Origin: an uncultured Verrucomicrobia subdivision 3 bacterium
Lineage (GTDB): Bacteria > Verrucomicrobiota > Verrucomicrobiia > Limisphaerales > UBA11358
Reading direction: 5' to 3'
NCBI GenBank assembly: GCA_903872345.1
Contig: CAIQKM010000047.1
Location: 1-57,583 of the forward strand
DNA length: 57,583 bases
The translations under genes and the position numbers were made by a program. The first letter of the stretch is position 1. Every line of letters starts with the position of its first letter. Below are positions 34,846 to 45,078 of this stretch, in pieces. The notes beneath the pieces were generated by a model, which worked only from the letters and a program-made list of their open reading frames with translations, ran no database searches and was not told where the DNA came from.

Positions 34846-37845
34846 CTATGGGACGCTGGGACGCGGGGTGGCGGTTACAGTTTGAATGGAAACAGTTCCC
34901 GTCTGCAAGCCATCCGCGCTGGCGGACACGTTGATGGTTCCGGCGTCTTTGCCGGCCTGTACCAGCACTTGGGCCAGACCATTGAAGACGCTGCGCGACC
35001 AGGCGGCGGGAGCAGCCTGGCCGATGAATTCCAGATTTACACCCAACGTGAGGCCGCCTTCGCCGTCTTCATTGAGGATGCCGACGGTGATGACATTATC
35101 GCCGACATGCAGGCAGGACTTGATTTCATAGGCGGGAGAATCCTGCCAGTCATCCGATTCGCCGACGCGCTGGCCATTGACATAGATCCAGCCGTTGTCG
35201 TCAATCCGGCCGAAGTGGATCTGGATGGCGGGGCTTTTCAGGTCGTCGGCGGTGAGGGTGAGGTGCTGGCGGAAGACCGCCGCCTGGGGGCCGGAGAGTT
35301 GGGAGGCATCGCTGGAGCTGGTTTTGCTCCAGGCGGAGTCATTGAAGTCGCTCGTATACTCGGGCAGCCGAGTGCGGGAGAGAGTCTTCTGATCGTAATC
35401 CACCACTTGCCAGCGCCAGTCGTTGGCGGGAACGGCGCGGATCGAGGAAGTGGGCAGGTAGGTGTCCGGCTCGTGGCTGCTGGGGTCACCATTGCCGACG
35501 CCGATGATTTTGCCGGGACCGGTCAGGCTGAACTGGATTTTATCGGATGCCACCGGGACCACTCGACCGTGATCATCAGTCACGGAGACGGTGACCGCGC
35601 TGACGTCCTCGCCGTTGGCGTTAATGGTGGAGCGGTCGGGGGTGAGCGTCACGGCGGCGGGTTGACCGGTGGTTTCAACCTTGGTTTCGGCGACGAGGCG
35701 GCCGTCATTATAACCTTTGGCGGAGAGAACGCCGGGAGAGTACTTCACGGGCCAGGAGAGCTTGGAATTCCGGGCCATGGATTTCCGGCCGAGGGACTGG
35801 CCGTTGAGGAACAATTCCACTTCTTGGCAATTGCTCAGGGCGTCCACGAGGATTTCCTGACCTTCCTTGCCGGGCCAGTTCCAGTGCGGCAACAGGTGCA
35901 GAACGAGGTTGGTGCTCCACCAAGCCTGGTAATAATAAAAGTTATCCTTGGGGAAGCCGCAGGTGTCCAGGATGCCGAAATGGGAATTGATGCAGGGCCA
36001 GGAGTAGGGCGTGGGTTCGCCGCGATAGTCAAAGCCGGTCCAGACGAAGCCGCCGCTCAGCCAGGGCCGCGTCGCAAAAAAGCTCCACCAAGTTTCGGCG
36101 GTATGAGCCCACGGCGGGGCGTTCACGTCGTAGGCGCTCACGTAGCCGCGCCTTTTATCATTTTCATAGATGCCACGGGTGCTGACCGTGCTGCCCTGTT
36201 CGGTGCCCACGTTGGGCTGGCTGGGATGCTCGGCGTGGTATTTGTCCATGTAATTGGTGCCGACGTAATAGTTCCAGCCGCGCACATCGAGGGTCGCCAT
36301 GAGGCCGGGGTAATCATTGCCCACATTTTCGGCGGCGGTGACGGGGCGGGTGGGATCGAGTTCGTGGACCAAGCGTTGCATGGTGGCGCCGACCTGGCCG
36401 CCGGCCGGGCTTTTCTGTTCGGCATATTCCTCGTTGCAGATGCTCCAGATGCAGACGCTGGGATGGCTGCGGTCGCGGACCACGAGGTCGTGGAGTCGTT
36501 TGAGGTTTTCCTCGTCGCTGCCCAGCAGCCGATTTTCATCCATCACGATCATGCCGAGGCGGTCGCAGGCCTGGAGCAGTTCCGGGGTGGGGGGATTGTG
36601 GGAAGTGCGATAGGCGTTGTCGCCGAATTCCTTGAGCTTGGCGATGCGGAAATATTGCAGGGCATCGGGGAGGGCGGCGCCGACGCCGGCCATGTCCTGG
36701 TGGTTGCAGGTGCCTTTCAATTCATAAGGCTGGCCGTTGAGCAGAAAGCCGTGGTTGGCGTCGAAGCCCACGGTGCGGATGCCAAACTCGGTTTCCTGGC
36801 GGTCCAGAAAACAATTCAGGGCGGCCGAGGACTTTTCACCAATCGTGACGGTGGTGATGAGCTTGTACAGTTTGGGGCTTTCGGGCGACCAGAGTTCCGT
36901 CGGAGCGACAACGGTCTTTGTTTCATCACGTGGCGTGGCCAGCAGCATGCGAATACTTTTATTCGGGGGGAAGAAAACAAAGAAACTACGGACAGTTTGC
37001 CGGGAGCCGGCTTTCAGTTCCAAGGCATCGCGGACGACCGGCTGGCCGAGATGCCGGCTAAATTCAGCAACGGACTTTCCATGCGGGTCGATGATTTCAA
37101 AGTTGGCATAGACATTATAGTCGTCATTGGTCGGGGCGCTTCTTTGGTTTTGAATTTGCGCTGCGACGTCAATTTCCGTGACGCCATTGTTTAATTTGGT
37201 GGAAACAAAAATTCCGTCCGGAGCGATGGCCACGGGGGCGGTCTTGTCCAGCCACACGTGGCGGTAGATGCCGGCGCCTTCGTAGAACCAGCCTTCGAAC
37301 TTGGTGGCGTCCACTTTCACGGCAATGGTATTCGGGCCGTCGAGGCGGACAATGTCGGTGACATCACAGCGGAAGGGGGAGTAGCCGCTCTCGTGGCGGG
37401 CGACGATCCAGCCGTTGACCCAGACGGTGGTGTCGCGGTAGGCACCGTCGAATTGCAGCCAGATGCGTTTGCCGGCATCGGCGGGGGAGAGCGTGAACGA
37501 ACGGCGGTACCAGCCGATGGAGTTGCGTTCAAAGCCGGGGCCGACGGGTTTGAAACCGTGGCTGCCATCGGAATTGCGGTCAAAGGGCAGTTCAATGGCC
37601 CAGTCGTGAGGCAAGTTCAGGGTGCGCCAGGGCTGGTCATTGAATTTGGCGGAGGCTGGTCCGCCGCTGGTGCCGGCCTTGTCCAGGCGGAGGGCGTTGG
37701 GCCAGTCATCGCCGAGGTGAAATTTCCAGTTGGCATCCAGGGAAAGATGTTCCCGGGGGGAAGGATCCATGGCTACGGAGGCGGTGGCGGAGAATACGGC
37801 CAAAAGAGCGGCGGCGATACCCGTAAGCAGGCGCAACGATTTCAT
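34846..37845 (-). CDS. GH2 beta-galactosidase-like glycosidase
   Basis: A 999-residue secreted enzyme with signal peptide (1-25), sugar-binding beta domain (about 35-205), immunoglobulin-like domain and catalytic barrel. The acid/base is E472 in WSICNEEY, and the likely nucleophile is E549 in NVGTEQGS. C-terminal domains (about 660-990) include a bacterial Ig-like module (PAAVTLTPDRSTINANGEDVSAVTVSVTDDHG) and another beta-sandwich. Substrate is probably a beta-galactoside, but GH2 also contains glucuronidases and mannosidases. It is co-transcribed with the GH95 gene. Confidence 0.92.
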   Translation of the reverse strand: MKSLRLLTGIAAALLAVFSATASVAMDPSPREHLSLDANWKFHLGDDWPNALRLDKAGTSGGPASAKFNDQPWRTLNLPHDWAIELPFDRNSDGSHGFKPVGPGFERNSIGWYRRSFTLSPADAGKRIWLQFDGAYRDTTVWVNGWIVARHESGYSPFRCDVTDIVRLDGPNTIAVKVDATKFEGWFYEGAGIYRHVWLDKTAPVAIAPDGIFVSTKLNNGVTEIDVAAQIQNQRSAPTNDDYNVYANFEIIDPHGKSVAEFSRHLGQPVVRDALELKAGSRQTVRSFFVFFPPNKSIRMLLATPRDETKTVVAPTELWSPESPKLYKLITTVTIGEKSSAALNCFLDRQETEFGIRTVGFDANHGFLLNGQPYELKGTCNHQDMAGVGAALPDALQYFRIAKLKEFGDNAYRTSHNPPTPELLQACDRLGMIVMDENRLLGSDEENLKRLHDLVVRDRSHPSVCIWSICNEEYAEQKSPAGGQVGATMQRLVHELDPTRPVTAAENVGNDYPGLMATLDVRGWNYYVGTNYMDKYHAEHPSQPNVGTEQGSTVSTRGIYENDKRRGYVSAYDVNAPPWAHTAETWWSFFATRPWLSGGFVWTGFDYRGEPTPYSWPCINSHFGILDTCGFPKDNFYYYQAWWSTNLVLHLLPHWNWPGKEGQEILVDALSNCQEVELFLNGQSLGRKSMARNSKLSWPVKYSPGVLSAKGYNDGRLVAETKVETTGQPAAVTLTPDRSTINANGEDVSAVTVSVTDDHGRVVPVASDKIQFSLTGPGKIIGVGNGDPSSHEPDTYLPTSSIRAVPANDWRWQVVDYDQKTLSRTRLPEYTSDFNDSAWSKTSSSDASQLSGPQAAVFRQHLTLTADDLKSPAIQIHFGRIDDNGWIYVNGQRVGESDDWQDSPAYEIKSCLHVGDNVITVGILNEDGEGGLTLGVNLEFIGQAAPAAWSRSVFNGLAQVLVQAGKDAGTINVSASADGLQTGTVSIQTVTATPRPSVP

Positions 37846-37956
37846 GGGGCGAAGTTAAATTGCAGCCCGGCAAATGCAATCGGAAACTTGCACCCGAACG
37901 GGTAGGGGGCTGTGAACGGCGTTGACAATATGTGCCGGAGGAGGAAAATCGGAAAC

Positions 37957-38880
37957 ATGATTTTTTGTGTGGCATGGCTCAGGAAAATTCTGGTTCGCAG
38001 TTTATTGTGGTTGCCAATGGCCGTCTCTTCTCAAGACTTTTCGGCCGGGTTTCCTTTCCATACAAATTCGGAGTATTTTGATTTTTATTACCTTCGGGAA
38101 TCGCCCAAGATTCCAGAGATGGCCAGCTTTGCCGATGGCTTCGTGCGGCTGGTTAACCGTGATTTCTTTAAAGCGAATTTTGACTATCCCATACGTGTGT
38201 TGGTTTTTGAAAACCAGGCGCAATTCCAAAAATTCCAAGTTGAGCAGTTGCATATTGCCGGCCCCGCACATTTCGGGATTTACGTAAGTGAGCATAAATT
38301 TTTTGCCACTTTTGAAGATTCCGGCCTTGGGACGTTCGCGCATGAGATTTTGCATCCCCTGGTGGAGAGAAACCTGAAAGACCGCCCCCAGTGGGCGATG
38401 GAGGGCATTCCGAGCTTCTTTGAAAAGTTCTACGGGTATTGGCGGAATGGCGAATTGACCGTGGACTGGGGCTATCAAAATCCTTGGCGGATCGAGCAAC
38501 TGGGAACGAATCTGATGCAATTGGATTTGAAACAGATCATCAGCGACTCTCCTACCAACTCCTTCAGTCAGATTGAACAAAGTGAATCCAGCAGTCGCAT
38601 GGTTTCGGTGTTCTTATGGCAGCATGGACGGTTTCAACGTTTTTTGAACCTTATCGCTACCCGCGACAAGGCCGGCTATCCGACTTATTTTGAAGCGGCG
38701 ATGGAATTACCCATCGAAAAAATCCTGCCTCTATGGCGTGAATATCTCAGTGGGGTGGCGTCCGACAAGTCGCGCACCCAATTTTTACCATTGAGCAGCA
38801 TTTTTTTGGATGAAAAATCTTTTTTAAGTTTTATGAAGGTTTTTGACGTTTCACAGGATCAACCGGTAAAACGCAATTGA
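37957..38880 (+). CDS. Putative secreted HExxH (gluzincin-like) metallopeptidase
   Basis: A 307-residue protein with an N-terminal hydrophobic segment (1-24) that may be a signal. The zinc motif HEILH (129-133) is followed by a Glu in WAMEGIPSFFE (E149), the arrangement of gluzincin-type peptidases such as the DUF1570/peptidase MA group. The earlier RVLVFENQAQFQKF strand also fits that group. The ATG at 37957 is preceded by GGAGGAGG about 12 bp upstream, which decides this start over the GTG at 37912. It stands alone and divergent from the GH2 gene, and its substrate is unknown. Confidence 0.7.
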   Translation: MIFCVAWLRKILVRSLLWLPMAVSSQDFSAGFPFHTNSEYFDFYYLRESPKIPEMASFADGFVRLVNRDFFKANFDYPIRVLVFENQAQFQKFQVEQLHIAGPAHFGIYVSEHKFFATFEDSGLGTFAHEILHPLVERNLKDRPQWAMEGIPSFFEKFYGYWRNGELTVDWGYQNPWRIEQLGTNLMQLDLKQIISDSPTNSFSQIEQSESSSRMVSVFLWQHGRFQRFLNLIATRDKAGYPTYFEAAMELPIEKILPLWREYLSGVASDKSRTQFLPLSSIFLDEKSFLSFMKVFDVSQDQPVKRN

Positions 38881-39040
38881 TGTCCGCCGATAATTCTCTC
38901 GGGACGACCGATTTTGGAAAAAACGCCATTCTTTAAAGGGCTGTTAGATCTGCGGGGGCGATCGGGCGGCAGATGCACGGCGAAGAGATCATATCCGGGC
39001 GAAACCCTTCTGAAGTCGAGAATGCATTTGCGATCCGGCA

Positions 39041-40126
39041 TCATTCGCCCTTCTCGGCTGTTTTGTCGGCGGTGCCGGGCATCAGCTTGTTCACTTCGGC
39101 ATCGAAGTCGCTTACGTAGAGGCGATCCTGTACGAGGCGGTACTTCTCAAACTCGCTTTCGGCGTGGGCGCGGGCGATTTCGGCGGTGACTTTGCCGTCG
39201 TCCGACAAGATTTTCCGGTCGGTGGCGGCGATGAAGCGGTTGAGGCGGGTTTCCCAGTCCTGCATGGTCATGGGGATCTGTCGCAAGGCCATGTCTTCGG
39301 CCACATCGAGGTAGGCGGAAACGAGGCGTTGCAGTTGGGCCATTTCGCTTTCCGTCAGGTAGTTTTTCGCCACGCTGACATCGAATTTCTGGATTTTGCC
39401 TTTCGGTGCGTCTTTCCAAGTGGTGAGGCCCATGCGGTCTTTGGTGGCATCGGCCCGGTGGAAGATGACTTCCGCCGCCGTCTGGCCGTGGATGGCCCAA
39501 TGCAGTTTGTTTTGGACGGTGGCAAAGAAACGCTTGGTGGCTTGGGCCGTGACGTCGTAGTCAATGGAGGTGGCGTAGATGTCGGTGATTTTCTGGTAAA
39601 ACTTGCGCTCGCTCAGGCGGATTTCCCGGATGCGCTGCAACTGCTCTTCAAAATACTTTTTGGTGAGAATGGAGCCGTCATTTTTCAGGCGCTCGTCATC
39701 CATGGCAAAACCCTTGACGGTGAATTGCTCAATGATGCCGGTGGCCCATTTGCGGAACTGCACGGCGCGCTCGGAGTTGACCTTGTAGCCGACGGCAATG
39801 ATGGCGGCGAGGTTGTAGTGTTGGGTGTCGTAGGACTTGCCGTCGGTGGCAGTTATCCGAAAATATTGGATAACTGAATTTTCATCCAACTCATGGTCGG
39901 AGAATACATTTTTTAGGTGGTAGCTGATCGTCCTGACATCCACATCGTAAAGCAGCCCCATCATTTTTTGGGTGAGCCAGACATTCTCTCCGGCATAAAC
40001 GGCCTCCACGCTTCCCTTGCCGCTGGCGGCCACAAAGGTAAGGTATTCCGCCGCCGATGAGCGAATGAGGGAGATCTTTGCATTCTTTTTGGCGAGACCG
40101 CCGGGAGCAGGCTTGTTTTTGCTCAT
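39041..40126 (-). CDS. rhuM: RhuM family protein
   Basis: A 361-residue protein matching the virulence RhuM family (PF13310): VEAVYAGENVWLTQKMMGLLYDVDVRTISYHLKNVF is a DNA-binding-like N-terminal segment, followed by NSVIQYFRITATDGKSYDTQHYNLAAIIAVGYKVNS, the hallmark of the group. The family is widespread on mobile and pathogenicity regions, is fused to or beside Fic, toxin or restriction genes, and has no settled biochemical function. No integrase is nearby. A tiny CxxC-containing frame overlaps its start by 4 bp. Confidence 0.88.
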   Translation of the reverse strand: MSKNKPAPGGLAKKNAKISLIRSSAAEYLTFVAASGKGSVEAVYAGENVWLTQKMMGLLYDVDVRTISYHLKNVFSDHELDENSVIQYFRITATDGKSYDTQHYNLAAIIAVGYKVNSERAVQFRKWATGIIEQFTVKGFAMDDERLKNDGSILTKKYFEEQLQRIREIRLSERKFYQKITDIYATSIDYDVTAQATKRFFATVQNKLHWAIHGQTAAEVIFHRADATKDRMGLTTWKDAPKGKIQKFDVSVAKNYLTESEMAQLQRLVSAYLDVAEDMALRQIPMTMQDWETRLNRFIAATDRKILSDDGKVTAEIARAHAESEFEKYRLVQDRLYVSDFDAEVNKLMPGTADKTAEKGE

Positions 40127-40245
40127 AGGGTTTGAGAGCGGAGATGTCGCGAACTTGGGCGTGTTTGTTGTTCGTCGGCCCAGATCTGCATTTCAAAGTC
40201 GTGCGCGGAGCCGTTGGCGCAATTCTGACAGGTTTCCGTTGCCAT
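40123..40245 (-). CDS. Possible 40-residue CxxC peptide upstream of rhuM
   Basis: The frame starts MATETCQNCANGSAHDFEMQ and ends with a stop that overlaps the rhuM ATG by four bases, the usual layout for translational coupling. The CxxC pair could bind metal with a partner. It is very short and no family is recognised, so it may be chance. Confidence 0.35.
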   Translation of the reverse strand: MATETCQNCANGSAHDFEMQIWADEQQTRPSSRHLRSQTL

Positions 40246-40468
40246 GATGGTGGGAAGATAGTGGGGCGGAAAGCATACGGCGTCAACTTTTTGAAAGCCG
40301 TTCGGATTTTTCGGCCAGGGCGGCCGGAATCGGGCGGCTTCGTGGCGCAGGTCTCCATGCTTGTTTGCCAGCGGGCGGAGTGCGGCGCCGCCCCCACGCC
40401 GCAAATCTTTGCGACTACGCATTGACTTTTGTGCCCGCAAATGAAAACTTTAACGCTGCGTCCCGCAA
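40127..40468. other. Divergent region between rhuM and the pilus motor operon
   Basis: Apart from the possible CxxC peptide, no gene or clear promoter is seen. Sequence between about 40290 and 40400 reads like degraded extragenic repeat text. Confidence 0.35.
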
Positions 40469-42199
40469 ATGTTTTATGGAGACGCACCAAATAACGTGGC
40501 AGAAAAAGACGATTACTTGTTGGACATGCTGGTGGACCTCGGCTTTACAACGGCTGAACAGGTCGCCAAGGCGCGTGCGGAATCTGGCGGAGCCGGCATA
40601 GTTGACTATCTGGTTGCCAACAAAGTTATCCGGGCCGGGGACGTCACCCAGGCCAAGGCGGCGCAGTTCGGCGCGGAAGTGGTTCATCTGTCCACGATGA
40701 AGATTGAGGACGATGTCATTTCCCTTATCCGGCGGGACATTGCCAAAAAATACCGCGTCATTCCGCTTTTCAAGGCCGACGAGAAGATTGCCGTGGCCAT
40801 TGCCGATCCCTCCGATCTGAACACCATTGATTCGCTCCACCATCTGCTGGGGTCGGAAATCGAATTGCGGGTGGCCTCGGAGTCGGACATTGAAACGGCG
40901 CTTAGCAAGTATTATGGCGGCGAGAAGAAAGCCATCGCCGAGGGGGCGTTTAAAGATGTCATTCAGGAAATGACGATGGCGGAGGTGAAGCTCGGCGGTT
41001 TGGATGATCAGGGGCCGGATGTGGAGGCGGATGCGCCGCTGATCCGGCTGGTGAACCAGATCATCATGGACGCGTTCAAGCTGCGCGCTTCGGACATCCA
41101 TTTGGAACCGTTGTCCAAGCGGTTTCGTCTGCGCTACCGCATTGACGGGGTGATGCAGGAAATGAGCGCGCCGCCGAAGCGGCTGCAGGCTTCGATCATT
41201 GCCCGCCTCAAAATTCAGGCCGGCATGGTGATTTCCGAGCATCGGATTCCGCAGGACGGACGTATTCAGACCAAAGTGGGGACGAAGGTCATTGATTTGC
41301 GCGTGTCGTGTCTGCCAACGAACCATGGCGAAAGCATCGTCATGCGTATCTTGGACAAGGAAGGTTTGCGGCTCGGTCTGCCCGAGCTGGGCTTTCTGGC
41401 GGATGACCAGGCCACGTTCGAGCGCATCATTTCGCTGCCGGACGGCATTCTGCTGGTGACGGGCCCCACGGGTTCCGGCAAAACCACTACGCTGTATTCC
41501 TGTTTGAATTTCATCAACCGCCCCGACCGCAAGATCATTACGGTGGAGGACCCGGTGGAATATGTGCTTTCCGGCATCAACCAGGTGCAGGTGAACGACG
41601 TGGTCGGCTTCAGCTTCGCGGCGGCCTTGCGCGCGATTCTCCGCCAGGCGCCCAACATTGTGATGTTGGGGGAAATTCGCGACATGGAAACGGCGTCCAT
41701 TGCCATCAACGCCTCGCTGACCGGTCACTTGGTCTTCTCCACGCTGCACACCAACGACGCGCCCGGCGCGGTGATGCGTCTCGTGGACATCGGGGTGAAA
41801 CCGTTTTTGGTGGCCTCCTCCGCCCGGTGTCTGATGGCGCAGCGGCTGGTGCGCAAAATCTGCAAGAAGTGCGTGGGGCCGTACATGCCCACGGAGGCGG
41901 AAATCCGCGCGCTGGGGATCACGGCCGAGCAGGTCAAGAACGCCAACTTCCAGAAGGGGCGCGGCTGCAACAACTGCAACAACTCCGGCAACCGCGGCCG
42001 GATGGGCATCTTTGAAATCTTCGTGATTCAGGACGAGGCCCGCAAACTGATTTATGACCGCGTGCCGAGCAACATTCTCCGGCAGCGGGCCCGCGAAATG
42101 GGCATGCGCACGTTGCGGGAAGACGGCATCCGCAAGGTGCTGTCCGGCACCACCACGGCCGAGGAAGTCATCCGGGCCACCGTCGGCGATGAATCATGA
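40469..42199 (+). CDS. GspE/PilB-family assembly ATPase (first copy)
   Basis: A 576-residue hexameric motor ATPase for type IV pilus or type II secretion. It has an N-terminal GspE-N domain (about 15-140), Walker A GPTGSGKTT (332-340), the Asp box ITVEDPVEYV, Walker B NIVMLGEIRDMETA and the His box [15 protein letters not shown] zinc-binding CxxC pair of pairs is present (CKKC and CNNC). A GTG at 40496 is an alternative start. It is the first gene of a four-gene operon and is about 35 bp from pilT. A second, related ATPase lies two genes downstream. Confidence 0.93.
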   Translation: MFYGDAPNNVAEKDDYLLDMLVDLGFTTAEQVAKARAESGGAGIVDYLVANKVIRAGDVTQAKAAQFGAEVVHLSTMKIEDDVISLIRRDIAKKYRVIPLFKADEKIAVAIADPSDLNTIDSLHHLLGSEIELRVASESDIETALSKYYGGEKKAIAEGAFKDVIQEMTMAEVKLGGLDDQGPDVEADAPLIRLVNQIIMDAFKLRASDIHLEPLSKRFRLRYRIDGVMQEMSAPPKRLQASIIARLKIQAGMVISEHRIPQDGRIQTKVGTKVIDLRVSCLPTNHGESIVMRILDKEGLRLGLPELGFLADDQATFERIISLPDGILLVTGPTGSGKTTTLYSCLNFINRPDRKIITVEDPVEYVLSGINQVQVNDVVGFSFAAALRAILRQAPNIVMLGEIRDMETASIAINASLTGHLVFSTLHTNDAPGAVMRLVDIGVKPFLVASSARCLMAQRLVRKICKKCVGPYMPTEAEIRALGITAEQVKNANFQKGRGCNNCNNSGNRGRMGIFEIFVIQDEARKLIYDRVPSNILRQRAREMGMRTLREDGIRKVLSGTTTAEEVIRATVGDES

Positions 42200-42234
42200 C
42201 CGCATCCACAAATATCACCCTTTGATTTGTTGTT

Positions 42235-43338
42235 ATGTCTTACTCAATGTCTGATCTGTTGCAGTTGGTGGTCTCCGAAGGGGCCTCCGACTTGCACACC
42301 CGTGTGGGCACCGCCCCGACAATCCGTGTCCATGGTATTTTGCACCGCGTGGAAGGCCCGGCGCTGACGCCGGAAACCTCCGAGGAACTGATGCGCAGCA
42401 TCACCTCCGAGGAGCACATCCAGCAGGTGCGCGAGCGCGGCGGCGCGGACTTTGCGTTCGCCTTCGGCGAGGCGGCGCGGTTCCGGGTGAGTGTTTTCAA
42501 GGAAAAGGGCAACTTCGGCATGGTGCTGCGCCAGATTCCGAGCAAGATGCTGACGTTTGAACAGATCGGCCTGCCGGAATCGGTCAAGGATCTGCTGTTC
42601 AAGCCGCGCGGTCTCATTCTGGTGACCGGCCCGACGGGTTCCGGCAAATCCACGACGCTGGCCTCGTTGCTGAACATTGTGAACGAGACGCGCGACGAAG
42701 TGCATCTGATCACGATTGAGGACCCGATCGAATATTATCACCGGCACAAGAAGTCGCTGATCACCCAGCGCGAAGTGCATGTGGACGTGCCGAATTTCGC
42801 CGAAGCCCTGCGGCGCGCGCTGCGCCAGGACCCGGACATGATTCTGGTCGGCGAAATGCGCGATTTGGAAACGATTGAAGCGGCCATCACGGCGGCCGAA
42901 ACGGGACACTTGGTCTTCGGCACGCTGCACACGACCGGGGCGGCCAAGACGATTGACCGGTTGGTGAACGCCTTCCCGCAGAACCAGCAGGAAATGATCC
43001 GCATTCAGCTTTCCACGGTGTTGCAGGCGGTGATCTCGCAGTTGCTGATTCCGCGCATCGACAAGCCGGGCCGCGTGGCGGCGTTTGAAATCATGGTGAA
43101 CACGCCGTCCATCGCCGCGCTGATCCGCGACAACAAGACGTTCCGCATTCAGTCGGACATCCAGACGGGTTCCAAGTACGGCATGGTGACCCTGGATTCC
43201 TGGCTGGTGGACAAATACCAGAAGGGGCTGATTGCCCGCGAAGAAGTGATCAACAAATCGCAGGATCCGATCACCATCATGGCCAAGCTCCAGGAAATGG
43301 ATCTGGCGGCGGCGGTGAGCAAGGGCAAGGAGAAATAA
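42235..43338 (+). CDS. pilT: Pilus retraction ATPase PilT
   Basis: A 367-residue protein of normal PilT length. Walker A is GPTGSGKST (132-140), Walker B is [17 protein letters not shown], and the C-terminal AIRNLIRE-type element appears as [11 protein letters not shown]. It lacks the GspE-N and zinc domains of the assembly ATPases, as expected. It drives pilus retraction and twitching. The gene lies between the two assembly-type ATPases. Confidence 0.95.
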   Translation: MSYSMSDLLQLVVSEGASDLHTRVGTAPTIRVHGILHRVEGPALTPETSEELMRSITSEEHIQQVRERGGADFAFAFGEAARFRVSVFKEKGNFGMVLRQIPSKMLTFEQIGLPESVKDLLFKPRGLILVTGPTGSGKSTTLASLLNIVNETRDEVHLITIEDPIEYYHRHKKSLITQREVHVDVPNFAEALRRALRQDPDMILVGEMRDLETIEAAITAAETGHLVFGTLHTTGAAKTIDRLVNAFPQNQQEMIRIQLSTVLQAVISQLLIPRIDKPGRVAAFEIMVNTPSIAALIRDNKTFRIQSDIQTGSKYGMVTLDSWLVDKYQKGLIAREEVINKSQDPITIMAKLQEMDLAAAVSKGKEK

Positions 43339-43355
43339 TTTACCAATAAGGTCTC

Positions 43356-45059
43356 ATGGCGGAAGAATTTTCCAACCCGTTACTGTCGCTCATCAAGGAT
43401 AATGGGCTGATTGACGACTTGCAGTATGAGGAAGTCATAGCCGAGCTGCAGCGGACCGCCACGCCGGCCATCCAGGTGCTGCAGGACTTCGGCATCATGA
43501 AACTGGATGACATCCTGCATGTCATCGCCAGTTCGCTCGGCACGGAAGTGGTTTCGCTCAAGGACCGGGAAATATCCCCGGAAGTGCTCAAGCTGATTCC
43601 GGCCAAGATTGCCCAGACTTACAAATGCGTGCCGGTGGGGCTCAACGGCGAGACCCTGCAGGTGGCGCTGGCGGATCCGCTGGATCCCTCCCGCGCGGAT
43701 GAAATCCAGTTTGCGGCCAAGCGCGACGTGCAGTTTGTGGTGGCCGATCCCGGCGACATCCAGCGGGCGGTGGAGCGGCTTTACGGCCAGCAGGACAGCG
43801 AAAGCTTTGCCGAAATTCTCAAGGAACTCGGCGGCACCGACCTGACGCGCGAACTGGCCGACGCGGAGGGCGGCGACGAACGGGTGGTCGTGGAGCTGGC
43901 CAACGAAGTGCCGGTGGTGAAGTTCGTGAATCTCGTGTTGCAGCAGGCCATTCAGGACCGCGCTTCCGACATTCACTTTGAGCCGTTTGAAACGGAGTTC
44001 CGCATTCGCTACCGCGTGGACGGCGCCCTGTATGAAATGGCCCCGCCGCCGAAGTCGCTGGCCCTGCCGGTGACTTCGCGCATCAAGGTCATGGCGAACC
44101 TGAACATTTCGGAACGCCGGCTGCCGCAGGACGGACGTATCAGCATGCTGATCCTCGGGCGCCAGGTGGACTTGCGTGTCGCCACGCTGCCGACGGCGTT
44201 TGGCGAATCGGTGGTGTTGCGCGTGCTGGACCGTTCCTCGGTGAATCTGGATCTGGAGGCGCTCGGTCTGCCCAAGGATATTTTCGATTTCACCTCGGAA
44301 GTCATCCAGCGTCCGAACGGCATTTTCGTGGTGACGGGCCCGACCGGTTGCGGCAAGACGACCACGCTCTATTCCTGTCTGCGCCGGGTGAACACGATTG
44401 ATTCCAAGCTGCTTACCGCGGAAGATCCCGTGGAATTCGACATCGAGGGCATCATGCAGGTGGCGGTGAACGATGCGGTGGGCATGACGTTCGCCAAGGC
44501 GTTGAAAGCGTTTTTGCGCCAAGACCCGGACATCATCATGGTCGGGGAAATGCGCGACATTGAAACCGCGCAGATTTCCATTCAGGCATCCCTCACGGGT
44601 CACTTGGTCTTGAGCACGCTGCACACCAACGACGCGCCCGGCGCCGTGACCCGGTTGGTGGACATGGGCGTGGAACCCTTCCTGATTTCCTCGACGCTGA
44701 TGGCGGTGCTGGCCCAGCGCCTGGTCCGGACCATCTGCAAAAACTGCCGCACACCGTTTGAGCCGACCGAGCAGCAACTCGCGCTGCTCAACCTTTCGCC
44801 GCATGATCTGGGCGACAAGGTCTTTCATTACGGGCGCGGCTGCTCGGTTTGCAACGATTCCGGCTACAAGGGCCGGCGGGGCATTTTTGAGCTTTTGGTG
44901 GTCACGGATCCCATCCGGACCCAGATCAATGAACGCGCGCCGACGGTGGTCATGCGCCAGAAAGCGGTGGAACTTGGCATGGTGACCTTGCGTGAAGACG
45001 GCTTGCGTGGCATCTTCAGCGGAGAGACAACCATAGAAGAAGTCGTAAAATATACCTAA
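43356..45059 (+). CDS. GspE/PilB-family assembly ATPase (second copy)
   Basis: A 567-residue protein with the same layout as the first copy: GspE-N domain, Walker [10 protein letters not shown] (328-336), ITVEDP-like segment [10 protein letters not shown], Walker [16 protein letters not shown], His box [14 protein letters not shown] and zinc ligands CKNC and CSVC. It begins 17 bp after pilT and ends 19 bp before pilC. Having two assembly ATPases in one operon suggests either two pilus/secretion systems sharing PilC or a two-motor machine. Confidence 0.94.
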   Translation: MAEEFSNPLLSLIKDNGLIDDLQYEEVIAELQRTATPAIQVLQDFGIMKLDDILHVIASSLGTEVVSLKDREISPEVLKLIPAKIAQTYKCVPVGLNGETLQVALADPLDPSRADEIQFAAKRDVQFVVADPGDIQRAVERLYGQQDSESFAEILKELGGTDLTRELADAEGGDERVVVELANEVPVVKFVNLVLQQAIQDRASDIHFEPFETEFRIRYRVDGALYEMAPPPKSLALPVTSRIKVMANLNISERRLPQDGRISMLILGRQVDLRVATLPTAFGESVVLRVLDRSSVNLDLEALGLPKDIFDFTSEVIQRPNGIFVVTGPTGCGKTTTLYSCLRRVNTIDSKLLTAEDPVEFDIEGIMQVAVNDAVGMTFAKALKAFLRQDPDIIMVGEMRDIETAQISIQASLTGHLVLSTLHTNDAPGAVTRLVDMGVEPFLISSTLMAVLAQRLVRTICKNCRTPFEPTEQQLALLNLSPHDLGDKVFHYGRGCSVCNDSGYKGRRGIFELLVVTDPIRTQINERAPTVVMRQKAVELGMVTLREDGLRGIFSGETTIEEVVKYT

Positions 45060-45078
45060 CCCTTAACCGCCACCCACC

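Noticed and set aside
34834..37194. 786-codon plus-strand frame opposite the GH2 gene
   Set aside because: Antisense shadow; GH2 catalytic motifs lie on the other strand.
43380..44828. 482-codon minus-strand frame opposite the second GspE/PilB gene
   Set aside because: Antisense shadow of a gene with intact Walker, His and zinc motifs.
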